The translations under genes were made by a program, and so were the position numbers. DNA of 64,000 nt. Source: Dinoroseobacter shibae DFL 12 = DSM 16493 (GTDB lineage: Bacteria > Pseudomonadota > Alphaproteobacteria > Rhodobacterales > Rhodobacteraceae). Under the pieces are notes generated by a model. It was not told the origin of the DNA and did not search any database. It saw only the letters and a list, made by a program, of their open reading frames with translations. The stretch lies in contig NC_009957.1 of NCBI RefSeq assembly GCF_000018145.1, forward strand, positions 1 through 64,000, in the 5' to 3' direction. Below, piece after piece: positions 17,795 through 26,180 of the stretch (position 1 is its first letter; each line of letters starts with the position of its first letter).

Positions 17795-18253
17795 ATGACA
17801 AAGCTACAATCACAAGGGCGTGAGCCATTCGAAGCGGTCGACCGGGCTCCCGAGGCGCAGGCCGATGGCTTTGCGACCGTGCGTCAGGCACATGAAAGCG
17901 AGATGGCGGAGGATTACGTCGAACTGATCGCGGAACTGATCGAGACGCGCGGGGAGGCCAGACCGGTCGAGATCGCCGAGCGGCTTGGCGTGAAGCCGCC
18001 GACCGTGACCAAGAACATCTCGCGGCTCAAGGCTGCTGGTCTGGTCCGGCGGGAGCCATACCGCGCGATATTCCTCACCGATGCCGGGCAGGACCTCGCG
18101 GAGATCTGTCGACGCCGCCACAGGGTCGTCGTCGCCTTTCTTCTGAGCCTGGGAATCGACGAAGAGACCGCGGAACGCGATGCGGAAGGGATCGAGCATC
18201 ACGTCAGCGGGACGACATTGGAGGCGTTCGAGCGACGGCTCAATCAGAAATGA
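17795..18253 (+). CDS. mntR: Manganese-responsive regulator MntR (DtxR family)
   Basis: A 152-residue protein from ATG 17795. The helix-turn-helix covers about residues 45-80 (VEIAERLGVKPPTVTKNISRLKAAGLV), followed by the dimerisation and metal-site region including RRRHRVVVAFLLSLG and EGIEHHVSG. The C-terminal SH3-like domain of DtxR is absent, as in MntR. MntR senses Mn(II) and represses Mn uptake or activates export. No obvious Mn transporter is adjacent, but the small exported gene at 17422 shares its operator. Confidence 0.9.
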   Translation: MTKLQSQGREPFEAVDRAPEAQADGFATVRQAHESEMAEDYVELIAELIETRGEARPVEIAERLGVKPPTVTKNISRLKAAGLVRREPYRAIFLTDAGQDLAEICRRRHRVVVAFLLSLGIDEETAERDAEGIEHHVSGTTLEAFERRLNQK

Positions 18254-18347
18254 GCTCGCCTAGATGCACATTCGCGCGATTCTCTATCGGGACCTCGAGC
18301 TATCAGGTCTTCAAGCCGCTGACACGTTTGCGCAATTTCGAAGCTCG

Positions 18348-18515
18348 CTAGCCGAGAACCCGCGACAGCACGATGGTTGCAAACAGGGCGACAAGTCCGA
18401 AGGCGATCGCAGACGCTACCGCATATTGGAGGATATCCAGGTGATTCCCCCTCCTCCGTCGTGCCAGATAGCCACCCCAGATCGCGCCTCCGATAGCGCT
18501 CACGATCACAAGCAT
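18348..18515 (-). CDS. Small two-helix membrane protein coupled to lnt
   Basis: A 55-residue protein whose ATG overlaps the lnt stop in a TGATG junction, indicating translational coupling. It has two hydrophobic helices (VIVSAIGGAIWGGYLA and AVASAIAFGLVALFATIVL) separated by a basic RRRRG loop. No family is recognised. It is the last gene of the long leftward operon. A further frame upstream within lnt is a shadow. Confidence 0.6.
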   Translation of the reverse strand: MLVIVSAIGGAIWGGYLARRRRGNHLDILQYAVASAIAFGLVALFATIVLSRVLG

Positions 18516-20086
18516 CAGGATACCTCCGTTCCAAAATGCCGCGCATCGGGATCTCGTCCGAGCAAACTGGCCAGCCAGCCGAAGACCCAGCACCCAAAAA
18601 CAAGAACCAACAAGGTCCAGTCGCCGAACCGCGCATAGGGCGTTGGAGTACGCGCGCCCGGCAGGCCGGCATCAATGGTGCCTGTTTCCCCGGTATCAAG
18701 ACGCGCGACGACATTTCCATTGGCGTCGATGATCGCGGATATCCCAGTGTTGGCCGCCCGGACCACGGGAAGTCCCTCCTCGACCGCGCGCATCCGCGCG
18801 GAGGCGAGGTGCTGCTCGGGTCCGATGCTGGTTCCGAACCAGGCATCATTTGTGGCGTTGAATATCCAGTCGGGGCGGAAAAGGTCATCGACCACGTGGC
18901 CCGGAAAGATGATCTCGTAACAGATCGCCACCGCGACCAGAGGCGCGCCAGGGATCGCCAGCGTGCGCGGCCCTGGTCCCGGCGTGAAATCGCCCAACCC
19001 TTCGGTCAGCCGCTCGATGGGCAGCCAGCCTTTCAGGGGCACATATTCCCCGAACGGAACAAGATGATGTTTTGCATACCCCGTCAGAACCTCGCCGCTG
19101 CCGTCATAGGCCTGAACCGTGTTGAAATATCTGGTTCCCCCATCGCCCTCCACTCGGTCAGGCGCACCTGTCAGTAGGATCCTGCCGTCTGGCAAAGCTG
19201 CAGATATCCGCGCGCGTGCCGCAGCATCTTCGTCCAGAAAGCCGGGGAAGGCCGTTTCCGGCCAAAGCAGCAAATCGAAACGTCCGGGTTGCGCGGACAA
19301 GCCCAGGTATTTTTCCAAGGTTCGCTGGCGGCTGCCCGGTACCCACTTCTCGACTTGTGGCACATTGCCTTGGACGATGCGCAAAGCAACGTCTGTCGGC
19401 GGCACGTCCTGCCCTGACCGAAGCGCACCGCCAACCCAGAAACCCGCCACAGCAACGGCGAAGAGCACGAGAACAGGCGCGCGTCTCTTTGGCGCCGCCA
19501 CAGTCAACACACCTGGCAATATGCCGATGAAGACCGTGAGAAAGCCCAAACCGTAGCTTCCGACCCAGGCGGCGGGTTGGCGCAGGGCGGCATAGTCGAC
19601 AAGGGCATAAGCGGCAAGGTTCCAGGGAAACCCTGTCAGGACATGACCCCGCAGCCATTCCGTGGCCACCCAGCAGGTTGCAAACAGCAGGCCCGCCGCA
19701 ATGCCGCCGACAGCTCGGCGCTGCATGATGGCGGCAAAAAGCATCGCCGCCATGCCCGGGAAGATGGCAAGTCCGGCGGACAGACCCGCGACCGCCGGAA
19801 TCGCCAGTGCGCCGAAACGTTCGGCATCGACGTAAAAGCTCTCGGCGATCCAGGAAATTCCAATCCCGAATTGGCCCAGTCCGAAAGCCCAACCGACAAG
19901 GAAAGCGCGCGAGGTTGAGATGTTCCGGAGAACGATAAAGAGCACGGAGAAGGCGACAGGGACCGCGATGAGCCAAGAAAACGGCGGAAGAGTCAAAACC
20001 GTCAATCCGCCGGCAGCAAGGGCAAGACCCATGCGCTGGAACAGGTTCAGGTCCTCACTAACGAACTGCGGCAATCCCGGCTTCAT
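18515..20086 (-). CDS. lnt: Apolipoprotein N-acyltransferase
   Basis: A 523-residue inner-membrane enzyme that adds the third acyl chain to lipoproteins. About six N-terminal helices precede a periplasmic nitrilase domain with the Glu-Lys-Cys triad visible as LLWPETAFPG, KHHLVPFGEY and VAICYEIIFP. The start is ATG 20086, which overlaps the lspA stop in ATGA; the longer open frame upstream is a shadow of lspA. It is part of the MerR-driven leftward operon, an unusual place for an essential envelope gene. Confidence 0.95.
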   Translation of the reverse strand: MKPGLPQFVSEDLNLFQRMGLALAAGGLTVLTLPPFSWLIAVPVAFSVLFIVLRNISTSRAFLVGWAFGLGQFGIGISWIAESFYVDAERFGALAIPAVAGLSAGLAIFPGMAAMLFAAIMQRRAVGGIAAGLLFATCWVATEWLRGHVLTGFPWNLAAYALVDYAALRQPAAWVGSYGLGFLTVFIGILPGVLTVAAPKRRAPVLVLFAVAVAGFWVGGALRSGQDVPPTDVALRIVQGNVPQVEKWVPGSRQRTLEKYLGLSAQPGRFDLLLWPETAFPGFLDEDAAARARISAALPDGRILLTGAPDRVEGDGGTRYFNTVQAYDGSGEVLTGYAKHHLVPFGEYVPLKGWLPIERLTEGLGDFTPGPGPRTLAIPGAPLVAVAICYEIIFPGHVVDDLFRPDWIFNATNDAWFGTSIGPEQHLASARMRAVEEGLPVVRAANTGISAIIDANGNVVARLDTGETGTIDAGLPGARTPTPYARFGDWTLLVLVFGCWVFGWLASLLGRDPDARHFGTEVS

Positions 20087-20556
20087 GAATCGGTCTGAAG
20101 TCGAGCGCCAACCCACGGCGCAATGAGCAGCAGCATCACGCCGCCAACCACAAAAACATCGGCCATGTTGAAGGCAGGCCAGTGCGCCGTCCCGATGTAG
20201 AAATCGAGGAAATCCGTCACCGCACGATAGCGCAGGCGGTCCAGAATATTGCCGAGTGCACCGCCGATGATCGCACCATAGGCAATGGCCTCGACCCGGC
20301 TGCTGGTACGGACCAGCATGAACGCCAGCCAGACGCAGATGCCAAGCGCCAGTAAGACAAGGCTCCACCACGGCGCGCCGCCGAGAAGCCCGAAGGTCAC
20401 TCCGTCATTGCGCAGGTAGATGAGATTGAAGCCGGGAAAGACCGATACGCCGGAACTAAGAACAGTCGCATTGGACACAACGATTGCCTTCGTTGCCTGA
20501 TCGACAAGAAAGGCGATCAGCGCAGCAAGCAGACCGACGAAGAGGCAAGTTCTCAT
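20083..20556 (-). CDS. lspA: Lipoprotein signal peptidase II
   Basis: A 157-residue, four-helix aspartyl protease that cleaves prolipoprotein signal peptides. The family blocks GGALGNILDRLRY, VTDFLDF and FNMADV contain the two catalytic Asp. lspA copies inside heavy-metal islands are known (for example with pbr and czc genes). It starts four bases after the ZIP transporter stop and overlaps lnt, so lspA and lnt are translated as a pair. Confidence 0.95.
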   Translation of the reverse strand: MRTCLFVGLLAALIAFLVDQATKAIVVSNATVLSSGVSVFPGFNLIYLRNDGVTFGLLGGAPWWSLVLLALGICVWLAFMLVRTSSRVEAIAYGAIIGGALGNILDRLRYRAVTDFLDFYIGTAHWPAFNMADVFVVGGVMLLLIAPWVGARLQTDS

Positions 20557-20560
20557 CAGC

Positions 20561-21343
20561 TTATCCCAGCCAGACGTCGAGGAACAACATGATCACAAGA
20601 CCAACGGCGAGGCCGAGCGTCGCCCTGTTCTGATGGCCGGATCGGTGGGTTTCCGGAATGATCTCGTGGCTGATGACGTAGAGCATCGCACCTGCTGCGA
20701 AGGCGAGACCCCAGGGCAGCAGCGGTTGCGAAAGACTGATAATCCCTGCGCCGAGAAGTCCACCGACGGGCTCGACGAGACCGGTCAGAGCGGCGATGCC
20801 CCAGGCGCGAAGCCTGGAATAGCCCTCGCCGAGCAACGAAACCGCCACCGCCAGACCTTCGGGGGCATTCTGTAATCCAATACCGATCGCAAGTGGCAAC
20901 CCGCCCGACAAACCGTCAGCCCCGAACCCGACGCCGACGGCAAGCCCTTCGGGAAAATTGTGGATAGTGATCGCGATGATGAAAAGCCAGACGCGCCGCA
21001 GCGATGCGGCGTCGGGACCTTCCCGCCCCGTCTTGAAATGTTCATGCGGTAGCCGTTCGTTCATCAGAGCGATCGCGCCCATGCCAAGCAGGATCGCAAC
21101 ACATACGATGGCCGCCGGGAGAGCACCGTTGTCGAACTGTCCTTCAGCTGCGTCGAGAGCCGGGATGATCAGCGAGAAGAACGAAGCCGCGAGCATGACA
21201 CCCGCCGCGAAGCCAAGCAGCAGATCGCGCGTGGCCCGGGACGGGATGCGCCCAAAAAGAACGGGGACCGCCCCGACCGCGGTCAGCGATCCGGCGGCCA
21301 GGCTTCCAAGAAAGCCAAGCGCTATGGGGGAGAGGGGTTCCAA
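20561..21343 (-). CDS. ZIP-family metal transporter
   Basis: A 260-residue, eight-helix transporter with the ZIP metal-site helices IHNFPEGLAVG and LQNAPEGLAVAVS, plus HEIIPETH later. The motifs resemble bacterial ZupT, which moves Zn, Fe, Mn or Co inward. An importer inside an export-dominated island is notable. Start by TTG at 21343, the only candidate in frame before the first helix; no strong ribosome-binding site is visible, so it may rely on coupling to the DUF411 gene ending 22 bases upstream. Confidence 0.88.
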   Translation of the reverse strand: MEPLSPIALGFLGSLAAGSLTAVGAVPVLFGRIPSRATRDLLLGFAAGVMLAASFFSLIIPALDAAEGQFDNGALPAAIVCVAILLGMGAIALMNERLPHEHFKTGREGPDAASLRRVWLFIIAITIHNFPEGLAVGVGFGADGLSGGLPLAIGIGLQNAPEGLAVAVSLLGEGYSRLRAWGIAALTGLVEPVGGLLGAGIISLSQPLLPWGLAFAAGAMLYVISHEIIPETHRSGHQNRATLGLAVGLVIMLFLDVWLG

Positions 21344-21365
21344 TTGTTAAGGTTCTGCCGCGAGT

Positions 21366-21824
21366 TCAGTCAGGAGCCGAGTAGCTGGTGTAGACCTCGG
21401 TCGATCCGTCTTCGTGGATCAGGAAGACATCGTAAGCCTCCCGGTCGTCCTCCGGTCCCATGCCGGGCGACCCGTAGGGCATTCCCGGCACCGCCAGGCC
21501 TACCGCGTCTGGCCGGTCCTCCAGCAGGCGTTGGATGTCAGCCGCCGGCACGTGGCCCTCGATCACATAGCCGTCGACCAAAGCCGTATGGCAGGAGACC
21601 ATGCGCTGCGGCACGCCATTGTCGAGTTTGAAGCGCACAAGAGATCCTCCGAACATGTCCTCGCCCATCGGCGCGAAGCCATTCTCCTCGAGGTGCTTCA
21701 TCCAGGACAGGCAACAGCCGCAGCCGTTTGTCTTCCGGACGTCGATCTGAATCGCCTCTGCGACGGCCTGCGCCGCAGGAAGCAAGGCAAATGCGATGGC
21801 AAGGGCGGGAGTAAATCGTTTCAT
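21366..21824 (-). CDS. DUF411 exported metal-binding protein
   Basis: A 152-residue protein with a signal peptide (cleavage near AVAEA). The DUF411 core starts with KTNGCGCCLSWMKHLEENGF, carrying three Cys, and continues with VSCHTALVDGYVIEGHVPA. DUF411 proteins are periplasmic copper-related proteins, often called CopG-like. The gene starts three bases after the M23 peptidase stop. The periplasmic location, Cys cluster and operon partners (Sco, PCu(A)C) support copper binding. Confidence 0.88.
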   Translation of the reverse strand: MKRFTPALAIAFALLPAAQAVAEAIQIDVRKTNGCGCCLSWMKHLEENGFAPMGEDMFGGSLVRFKLDNGVPQRMVSCHTALVDGYVIEGHVPAADIQRLLEDRPDAVGLAVPGMPYGSPGMGPEDDREAYDVFLIHEDGSTEVYTSYSAPD

Positions 21825-21827
21825 GGA

Positions 21828-23201
21828 TCAAAGCCTTTCGGTTGTCGTCTGTGCAAATTCGCTGGCGAGCCTCTCAGCAAGAAGTGAACGCGCCTCACGC
21901 AGTCGCTCAAGCGCGGCCGTGTCGTCCGCTTCACGCTCGGCCGCCTCTGCCAATCGGTCGTCAGAGAGAGGGTCGGTTGGGCGACCGTCCACCAGCACTT
22001 CGTAATGTAGGTTGGGGCCTGTCGCGGTACCCGTCGCACCGACCCGCCCGATCATATCTCCGGCCATCACGCGTTGCCCTTGTGTGAGCCCGTCCGGTAC
22101 GGCGCTCAGATGCGCATAGCGCGTCAGGGTGTCGGAGCCATGAGCGATCTCGACGACCCGGCCATACCCACCGCGTCGGCCGATGAAGCTAACGCGGCCC
22201 GGCGCCGTCGCCTGTACCGGCGTGCCGCGCGCCGCCGCGAAGTCGACTCCTGTGTGCATCCGTACATTGCCGTAGACCGGATGGGTGCGGCGCCCGAACA
22301 CAGAACTCAGCCGTGCACCTTCGACCGGTTGCGCAAACACGCGCAGGACTTCTCCGTCGACATAGATCGTCGCTTGGCCGCTGCCGTCGTTCGGCCAGAC
22401 GATTTCATAGACCGAGCCATCGATATCCAGTGCGGCAAAGGCAAGCTCGGGCTGACCAATCCTCTTGTTCCCGTCTCGGGCCTCGCGCCAAAGGAGGCGC
22501 ATCGTCTCGCCACCCGCAAGATCACGACGGAAATCCACGGTGCCGCCCAGCATCTGCGCCAGGTCCACCGCAAAACGGGCGGGGATGTCTGCCGTGTTCA
22601 GGGCGGCGAAAATCGAGCTCTCGATCACCGCCTCGCCGGCGAAAGTCACCAATTCGGGATCCGGGTCCAACACGCGGGCGGCAAGCTGTTCGCCGAAGAC
22701 CGCCTCTATCCGGACACCGTCTTCGACGGCGAGCTCTACACGACGCGGGTTGTCGTCCGTTGTGGAAACCACCGTAATGATGTGACCCGGACGCAGACGG
22801 CGCAGATCGTATTCCGTGCCAATCGCCAAGGCGATTTCGGCGCGATCCGAAGCATCCAGCCCCGCATCGGAAAGGACCGCATCAAGCGTCTCGCCGGACG
22901 CAATCTCCCGCGACCAGGTGACCAGCGGGGGCTCGATAGATGGCAAGGAGGTATCAGCGGGGGAAACGGTCAGGAGCGGCCGGGGTCTGAACTCGAATGC
23001 GATATCCGCCTGGGCGAGTGTAGGGCGGACCGAATTGGTTTCGGTAATCCGAGGCGGCGCAAGCGGATTGGGAGTCCAGAGGGTCGCTTCAGCAATCGCA
23101 GGGGGCACCGGTTCTTTGGACAGAACGCCAGAGATGGCGATGGCGGTCACCGAAAATGCGCCTGCGACCGCAACGGCCGCCAAGACAGTTCTTATCTTCA
23201 T
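21828..23201 (-). CDS. M23-family peptidoglycan endopeptidase
   Basis: A 457-residue protein with an N-terminal membrane anchor or signal. A central OapA/LysM-like region (LRRLRPGHIITVV) precedes a C-terminal LytM domain with zinc ligands in MHTGVDFAAARGTPV, TRYAHLS and NLHYEVLVDG. M23 enzymes cleave peptide crosslinks in peptidoglycan. It overlaps the Sco gene by four bases. Being in the same operon as envelope and copper genes, it may remodel the wall under metal stress, together with the transpeptidases of the island. Confidence 0.88.
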   Translation of the reverse strand: MKIRTVLAAVAVAGAFSVTAIAISGVLSKEPVPPAIAEATLWTPNPLAPPRITETNSVRPTLAQADIAFEFRPRPLLTVSPADTSLPSIEPPLVTWSREIASGETLDAVLSDAGLDASDRAEIALAIGTEYDLRRLRPGHIITVVSTTDDNPRRVELAVEDGVRIEAVFGEQLAARVLDPDPELVTFAGEAVIESSIFAALNTADIPARFAVDLAQMLGGTVDFRRDLAGGETMRLLWREARDGNKRIGQPELAFAALDIDGSVYEIVWPNDGSGQATIYVDGEVLRVFAQPVEGARLSSVFGRRTHPVYGNVRMHTGVDFAAARGTPVQATAPGRVSFIGRRGGYGRVVEIAHGSDTLTRYAHLSAVPDGLTQGQRVMAGDMIGRVGATGTATGPNLHYEVLVDGRPTDPLSDDRLAEAAEREADDTAALERLREARSLLAERLASEFAQTTTERL

Positions 23202-23824
23202 GTTGCCCCCTCTACGTCTTCTGTCAGTGCGCGCTGGATCTTCGGCACCGCGAATTCTCTTTGCTCGTGATAGTCGATCATGGTGACGAGCTCACCCTCG
23301 GCATCGAACAGGAATACGCTTGCCGTATGGTTCATCGTATAGCCGCCGCCCTCAGTCGGGACGCGCTCAAATGAGGCACGAAACCCTTCTGCAGCGCGGG
23401 CAATTTGGTCTTCCGGCCCCGTCCAGCCACGAATGACCGGATGAAAATAGCCGACATATTCGGCCATGGCCTCGACCGTGTCCCGCTCCGGGTCGACCGT
23501 GATGAAGACCACGTTCATCTCTGATGCTTCGTCGCCCAGTTCCTCAAGCCAGCCGGAAATATCCGATAGGGTCGTCGGGCAGACGTCCGGGCAGTAGGTG
23601 AACCCGAAAAACACCATTGTGGGACGACCGATCAGGTTGCCAGGCCCTACCTCATTTTCCTCGTGGTCGGTCAGCCGGAACTCCATCGCCGATAGGGGCA
23701 GGGGCCGCTGCCCTTTTGGTTCAGGCGCACCGGGCCCGTCCACCCGCCACCAGCCCACGAAGAGCGTCAGGCCAAGAACGCCGGCACCGGCTGCGCCGTA
23801 TAGAAGGAGCTGCCGACGTTGCAT
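23198..23824 (-). CDS. SCO1/SenC-family copper chaperone
   Basis: A 208-residue protein anchored by one N-terminal helix, with a thioredoxin fold. The copper-binding CxxxC is TYCPDVCPTTL and the third ligand His lies in YTMNHTASVFLFD. Sco proteins deliver copper to, or reduce, the CuA site of cytochrome oxidase and act in periplasmic copper and thiol balance. Its ATG overlaps the PCu(A)C stop by one base. A second Sco is encoded at 25401. Confidence 0.93.
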   Translation of the reverse strand: MQRRQLLLYGAAGAGVLGLTLFVGWWRVDGPGAPEPKGQRPLPLSAMEFRLTDHEENEVGPGNLIGRPTMVFFGFTYCPDVCPTTLSDISGWLEELGDEASEMNVVFITVDPERDTVEAMAEYVGYFHPVIRGWTGPEDQIARAAEGFRASFERVPTEGGGYTMNHTASVFLFDAEGELVTMIDYHEQREFAVPKIQRALTEDVEGAT

Positions 23825-24294
23825 CAGCCCTCCGGTCCACGCGCGGCGATTCCGAGGATTGGGACCTCGACCGTCACCTTGCCGCCATCCGAGAAGGTCA
23901 GTGTCAGCGGGAAATTCTCGCCTTCGGTCATCGGCTCTTGCAGCTTCATGAGCATGGCGTGCAACCCGCCCGGCTCCAATGCCACGCTTTGGCCGGGCTC
24001 AATCGTGATCTCGCCTGCAGGCGCCATGGAACTGACGCCATCGGAGTTGGTTTTCGACTCATGGATCTCGGGCATCATTGCCAGCGGTGTCGCAAGTCCG
24101 GTCAGCGTAACGGCGTCTTCACCCGTGTTGCGCACGGTCATATAGGCGGCACCTGGCCTGTTGACGCCGATCGAGGCGCGGGACCACGCATTCTCGACCA
24201 CGACATCCTCCGAACCGGCCAGTGCGGGGGCCGACAGCCCTGCAACCGTCAAAAGCACGGCCAATGCATTGGTATATCTCAACTTCTTCACCAC
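23824..24294 (-). CDS. PCu(A)C periplasmic copper chaperone
   Basis: A 156-residue exported protein (signal cleavage near ALAGSED). The copper site motif is present: MMPEIHES and, further on, GLHAMLMKL, matching the HxnM...HxM pattern of PCu(A)C, which loads Cu(I) onto the CuA subunit with Sco. The start is GTG at 24294, with GGAG six bases upstream; the second GTG at 24291 is equally possible. The longer frame upstream has no site. It sits between DsbA-like and Sco genes, a natural partner set. Confidence 0.9.
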   Translation of the reverse strand: MVKKLRYTNALAVLLTVAGLSAPALAGSEDVVVENAWSRASIGVNRPGAAYMTVRNTGEDAVTLTGLATPLAMMPEIHESKTNSDGVSSMAPAGEITIEPGQSVALEPGGLHAMLMKLQEPMTEGENFPLTLTFSDGGKVTVEVPILGIAARGPEG

Positions 24295-24316
24295 TCGTTT
24301 CTCCTGCCTCCGCAAA

Positions 24317-24976
24317 TCAGCTTTGGCTTGCCGCAACTTCCACTGCCACCAGCCTCTGCAATTCGGCCTCACCGAACGGATCGAGAGGCTTGCCGTTCAC
24401 GAAGAACGTGGGCGTTTGGCGGACCCCGACTGTCTCGACATCGGCGCGGTCCTGGTTGAGCACCGCCACAACACCGGGGGCCAGCATCTGTGTCCGGGCA
24501 GCTTCGACATCCAGACCTCCGCTTGCTGCAATCTCAAGGATCAATCCGGGTGCCGGGGTCCCGTGAGACGCCCATCTGGGCTGCTCTCGCAAGACTGCCT
24601 CGAGCACAGGTTCAAACACGTCCTGCATGCGCGCCGCCTCGAGCACACGGATCGCTTCTACCGACGCCTCGCCGTGAAAAGGCGTATAGCGGATTACAAC
24701 GCGCACCGCGTCTCCGTGCTCCGCCATGATATCCTCGACGACCGGATAGAAAGCGCGGCATGCCTCGCAGGCCGGGTCGAAGAATTCAACGATGGTTACG
24801 GGCGCATCCTCGGGCCCGAGGATCGGGGAATAGGGTCGGATCAGCGCGTCGGCCATTTCAGGGTCGATGGGATCGGACGCGGCAATCGGGTCGGGGCGGG
24901 TGGCATACCAGGCGGCACCGCCGAAACCGGCGACCCCGAGCGCGAGAACGGACAGGATGAGGCCGCGTCGTTTCAT
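24317..24976 (-). CDS. DsbA-family thiol-disulfide oxidoreductase
   Basis: A 219-residue protein from ATG 24976, with an N-terminal signal or anchor (MKRRGLILSVLALG). The thioredoxin-fold active site is FFDPACEACRAFYP (CxxC = CEAC) and the cis-Pro loop is VRQTPTFFVNGKP. The helical insertion fits the DsbA/DsbG-like group that pairs with a DsbB. Its start overlaps the dsbB stop by four bases. It probably oxidises or keeps redox-active the Cys of Sco and other exported copper proteins. Confidence 0.9.
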   Translation of the reverse strand: MKRRGLILSVLALGVAGFGGAAWYATRPDPIAASDPIDPEMADALIRPYSPILGPEDAPVTIVEFFDPACEACRAFYPVVEDIMAEHGDAVRVVIRYTPFHGEASVEAIRVLEAARMQDVFEPVLEAVLREQPRWASHGTPAPGLILEIAASGGLDVEAARTQMLAPGVVAVLNQDRADVETVGVRQTPTFFVNGKPLDPFGEAELQRLVAVEVAASQS

Positions 24977-25395
24977 TTTTGTGTTTCCTTCAGTGAGAGA
25001 GCCGACAGCAGACCGATCATCGCGAAGGCGACGAGCGCCATCAAAGGAATCGGAATGCCGAAGACCAGTTGATTGTCGTCGGTACAGGATGGGCCGGTCG
25101 CCGTGCAGGGCTGGATACGCTCGGGGATAACGCCGACATAGAGGCCCAAGTGCCAAAGCGCGACGGCGGCACCGCCCAAAGCCAGCGCGATCCCGTAGCG
25201 ACCCACGCGCCGATCCTGCCACCACAGCCCAAGCCCGAGGATGATGGCCAAGGGGAACATGAAGGCACGCTGGAACCAGCAGAGCACGCAAGGTGTCTGC
25301 CCCAGAACCTCGCCGATGAAGAGCACGGCAAGCGACGCGGTGAGCGCGATGATCCAGGCCAGGCCAAGGGCCGTCTCTCCGGAAAGTCGGGTCAT
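24973..25395 (-). CDS. dsbB: Disulfide bond formation protein B (second copy)
   Basis: A 140-residue, four-helix protein with TPCVLCWFQRAFM as the first redox pair and a second pair in IQPCTATGPSCTDD, separated by seven residues. It is shorter than the copy at 3888 and closer to the DsbI/BdbC-type that works with a dedicated thioredoxin-like partner, here the overlapping DsbA-family gene. It lies between Sco and DsbA genes in the MerR-driven operon. Confidence 0.92.
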   Translation of the reverse strand: MTRLSGETALGLAWIIALTASLAVLFIGEVLGQTPCVLCWFQRAFMFPLAIILGLGLWWQDRRVGRYGIALALGGAAVALWHLGLYVGVIPERIQPCTATGPSCTDDNQLVFGIPIPLMALVAFAMIGLLSALSLKETQK

Positions 25396-25400
25396 GACGA

Positions 25401-26003
25401 TCAGATCCTCTGTCTCAGATCGGCGAGGATCTCTTCGGCGGGCGTGCCGTAGGGCCAGGAGTCCGCGAAGCCTGCTTGCGTGTCGAAAAGGAAAAGATGC
25501 GACGTGTGACCCATCGTGTATCCGCCCGGCGCAGTCGCCTGCTCGATCCGCTCAAAGAATATCGGAAAGGTTTCGGATGTCGCGGCGATCTGCTCCGGTG
25601 TACCGGTCAGCCCGATGATCCCTGCGTCGAACAGGGGCACATACTCGGCAAGTGCAGTCGGCGTATCCCGCTCCGGATCAATCGTTATGAAAATCGGCTG
25701 AACCATTGCTGCCTCATCGCCCAGGCCCTCCATCACGGCCGCGACTTCGGACAGTGTTGTCGGACAGACGTCGGGGCAATTGGTGAAGCCAAAGAAGACC
25801 AGCATCCAGCGCCCTGCGAAATCTTCGTCCGTTTGGACCATGCCGCGATGATCGGTCAGTTCGAAATCAGCAAGAAACGGTGGTTCACTCTCGGTGCGGG
25901 CAAGATCGGCACGGTAGTCGGACCATAGCAACAGCCAGATGAAAACGAACGCCGCCGCGCCCGCCAACACCCACAATACCTTCTGAAGACCTGAAAGCCT
26001 CAC
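25401..26003 (-). CDS. SCO1/SenC-family copper chaperone (second copy)
   Basis: A 200-residue membrane-anchored thioredoxin-fold protein with FTNCPDVCPTTL as the CxxxC copper site and the His ligand in YTMGHTSHLFLFD. It is similar in layout to the Sco at 23198 but clearly diverged. GTG at 26003 follows GGAGCGGC. It is the first gene of the long leftward operon and begins about 37 bases downstream of a MerR-type promoter. Confidence 0.93.
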   Translation of the reverse strand: MRLSGLQKVLWVLAGAAAFVFIWLLLWSDYRADLARTESEPPFLADFELTDHRGMVQTDEDFAGRWMLVFFGFTNCPDVCPTTLSEVAAVMEGLGDEAAMVQPIFITIDPERDTPTALAEYVPLFDAGIIGLTGTPEQIAATSETFPIFFERIEQATAPGGYTMGHTSHLFLFDTQAGFADSWPYGTPAEEILADLRQRI

Positions 26004-26039
26004 GCCGCTCCGCCCGAACCTGATTCTATATTTTGTGTG

Positions 26040-26070
26040 CGTTTACATCCTCTAGCTACTGTAGGTTCAA
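26040..26070 (-). promoter_or_regulatory. MerR-type promoter of the leftward Sco-to-lnt operon
   Basis: Reading leftward: TTGAAC, a 19-base spacer with CTACAGTAGCTAGAGG, then TAAACG. The layout matches the Zn/Cd ATPase promoter. It drives the run of closely spaced or overlapping genes from 26003 down to 18348. Confidence 0.78.
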
Positions 26071-26147
26071 GCGTGATTGTCATCGATCGGCCAACAATCA
26101 CCGATCTGTGAAACTCGGGTGAAGCTTGTGATGCGCACCGCATAAAG

Positions 26148-26162
26148 CTACACCCACTGTAG
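26148..26162 (+). promoter_or_regulatory. MerR operator upstream of merR
   Basis: Dyad CTACA-CCCAC-TGTAG ending 18 bases before the merR start. Its arms match those of the other sites of the regulon. No good -35 is visible, which suits a weak autoregulated promoter. Confidence 0.65.
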
Positions 26163-26180
26163 GTAATGTGGGGAGCGGAA

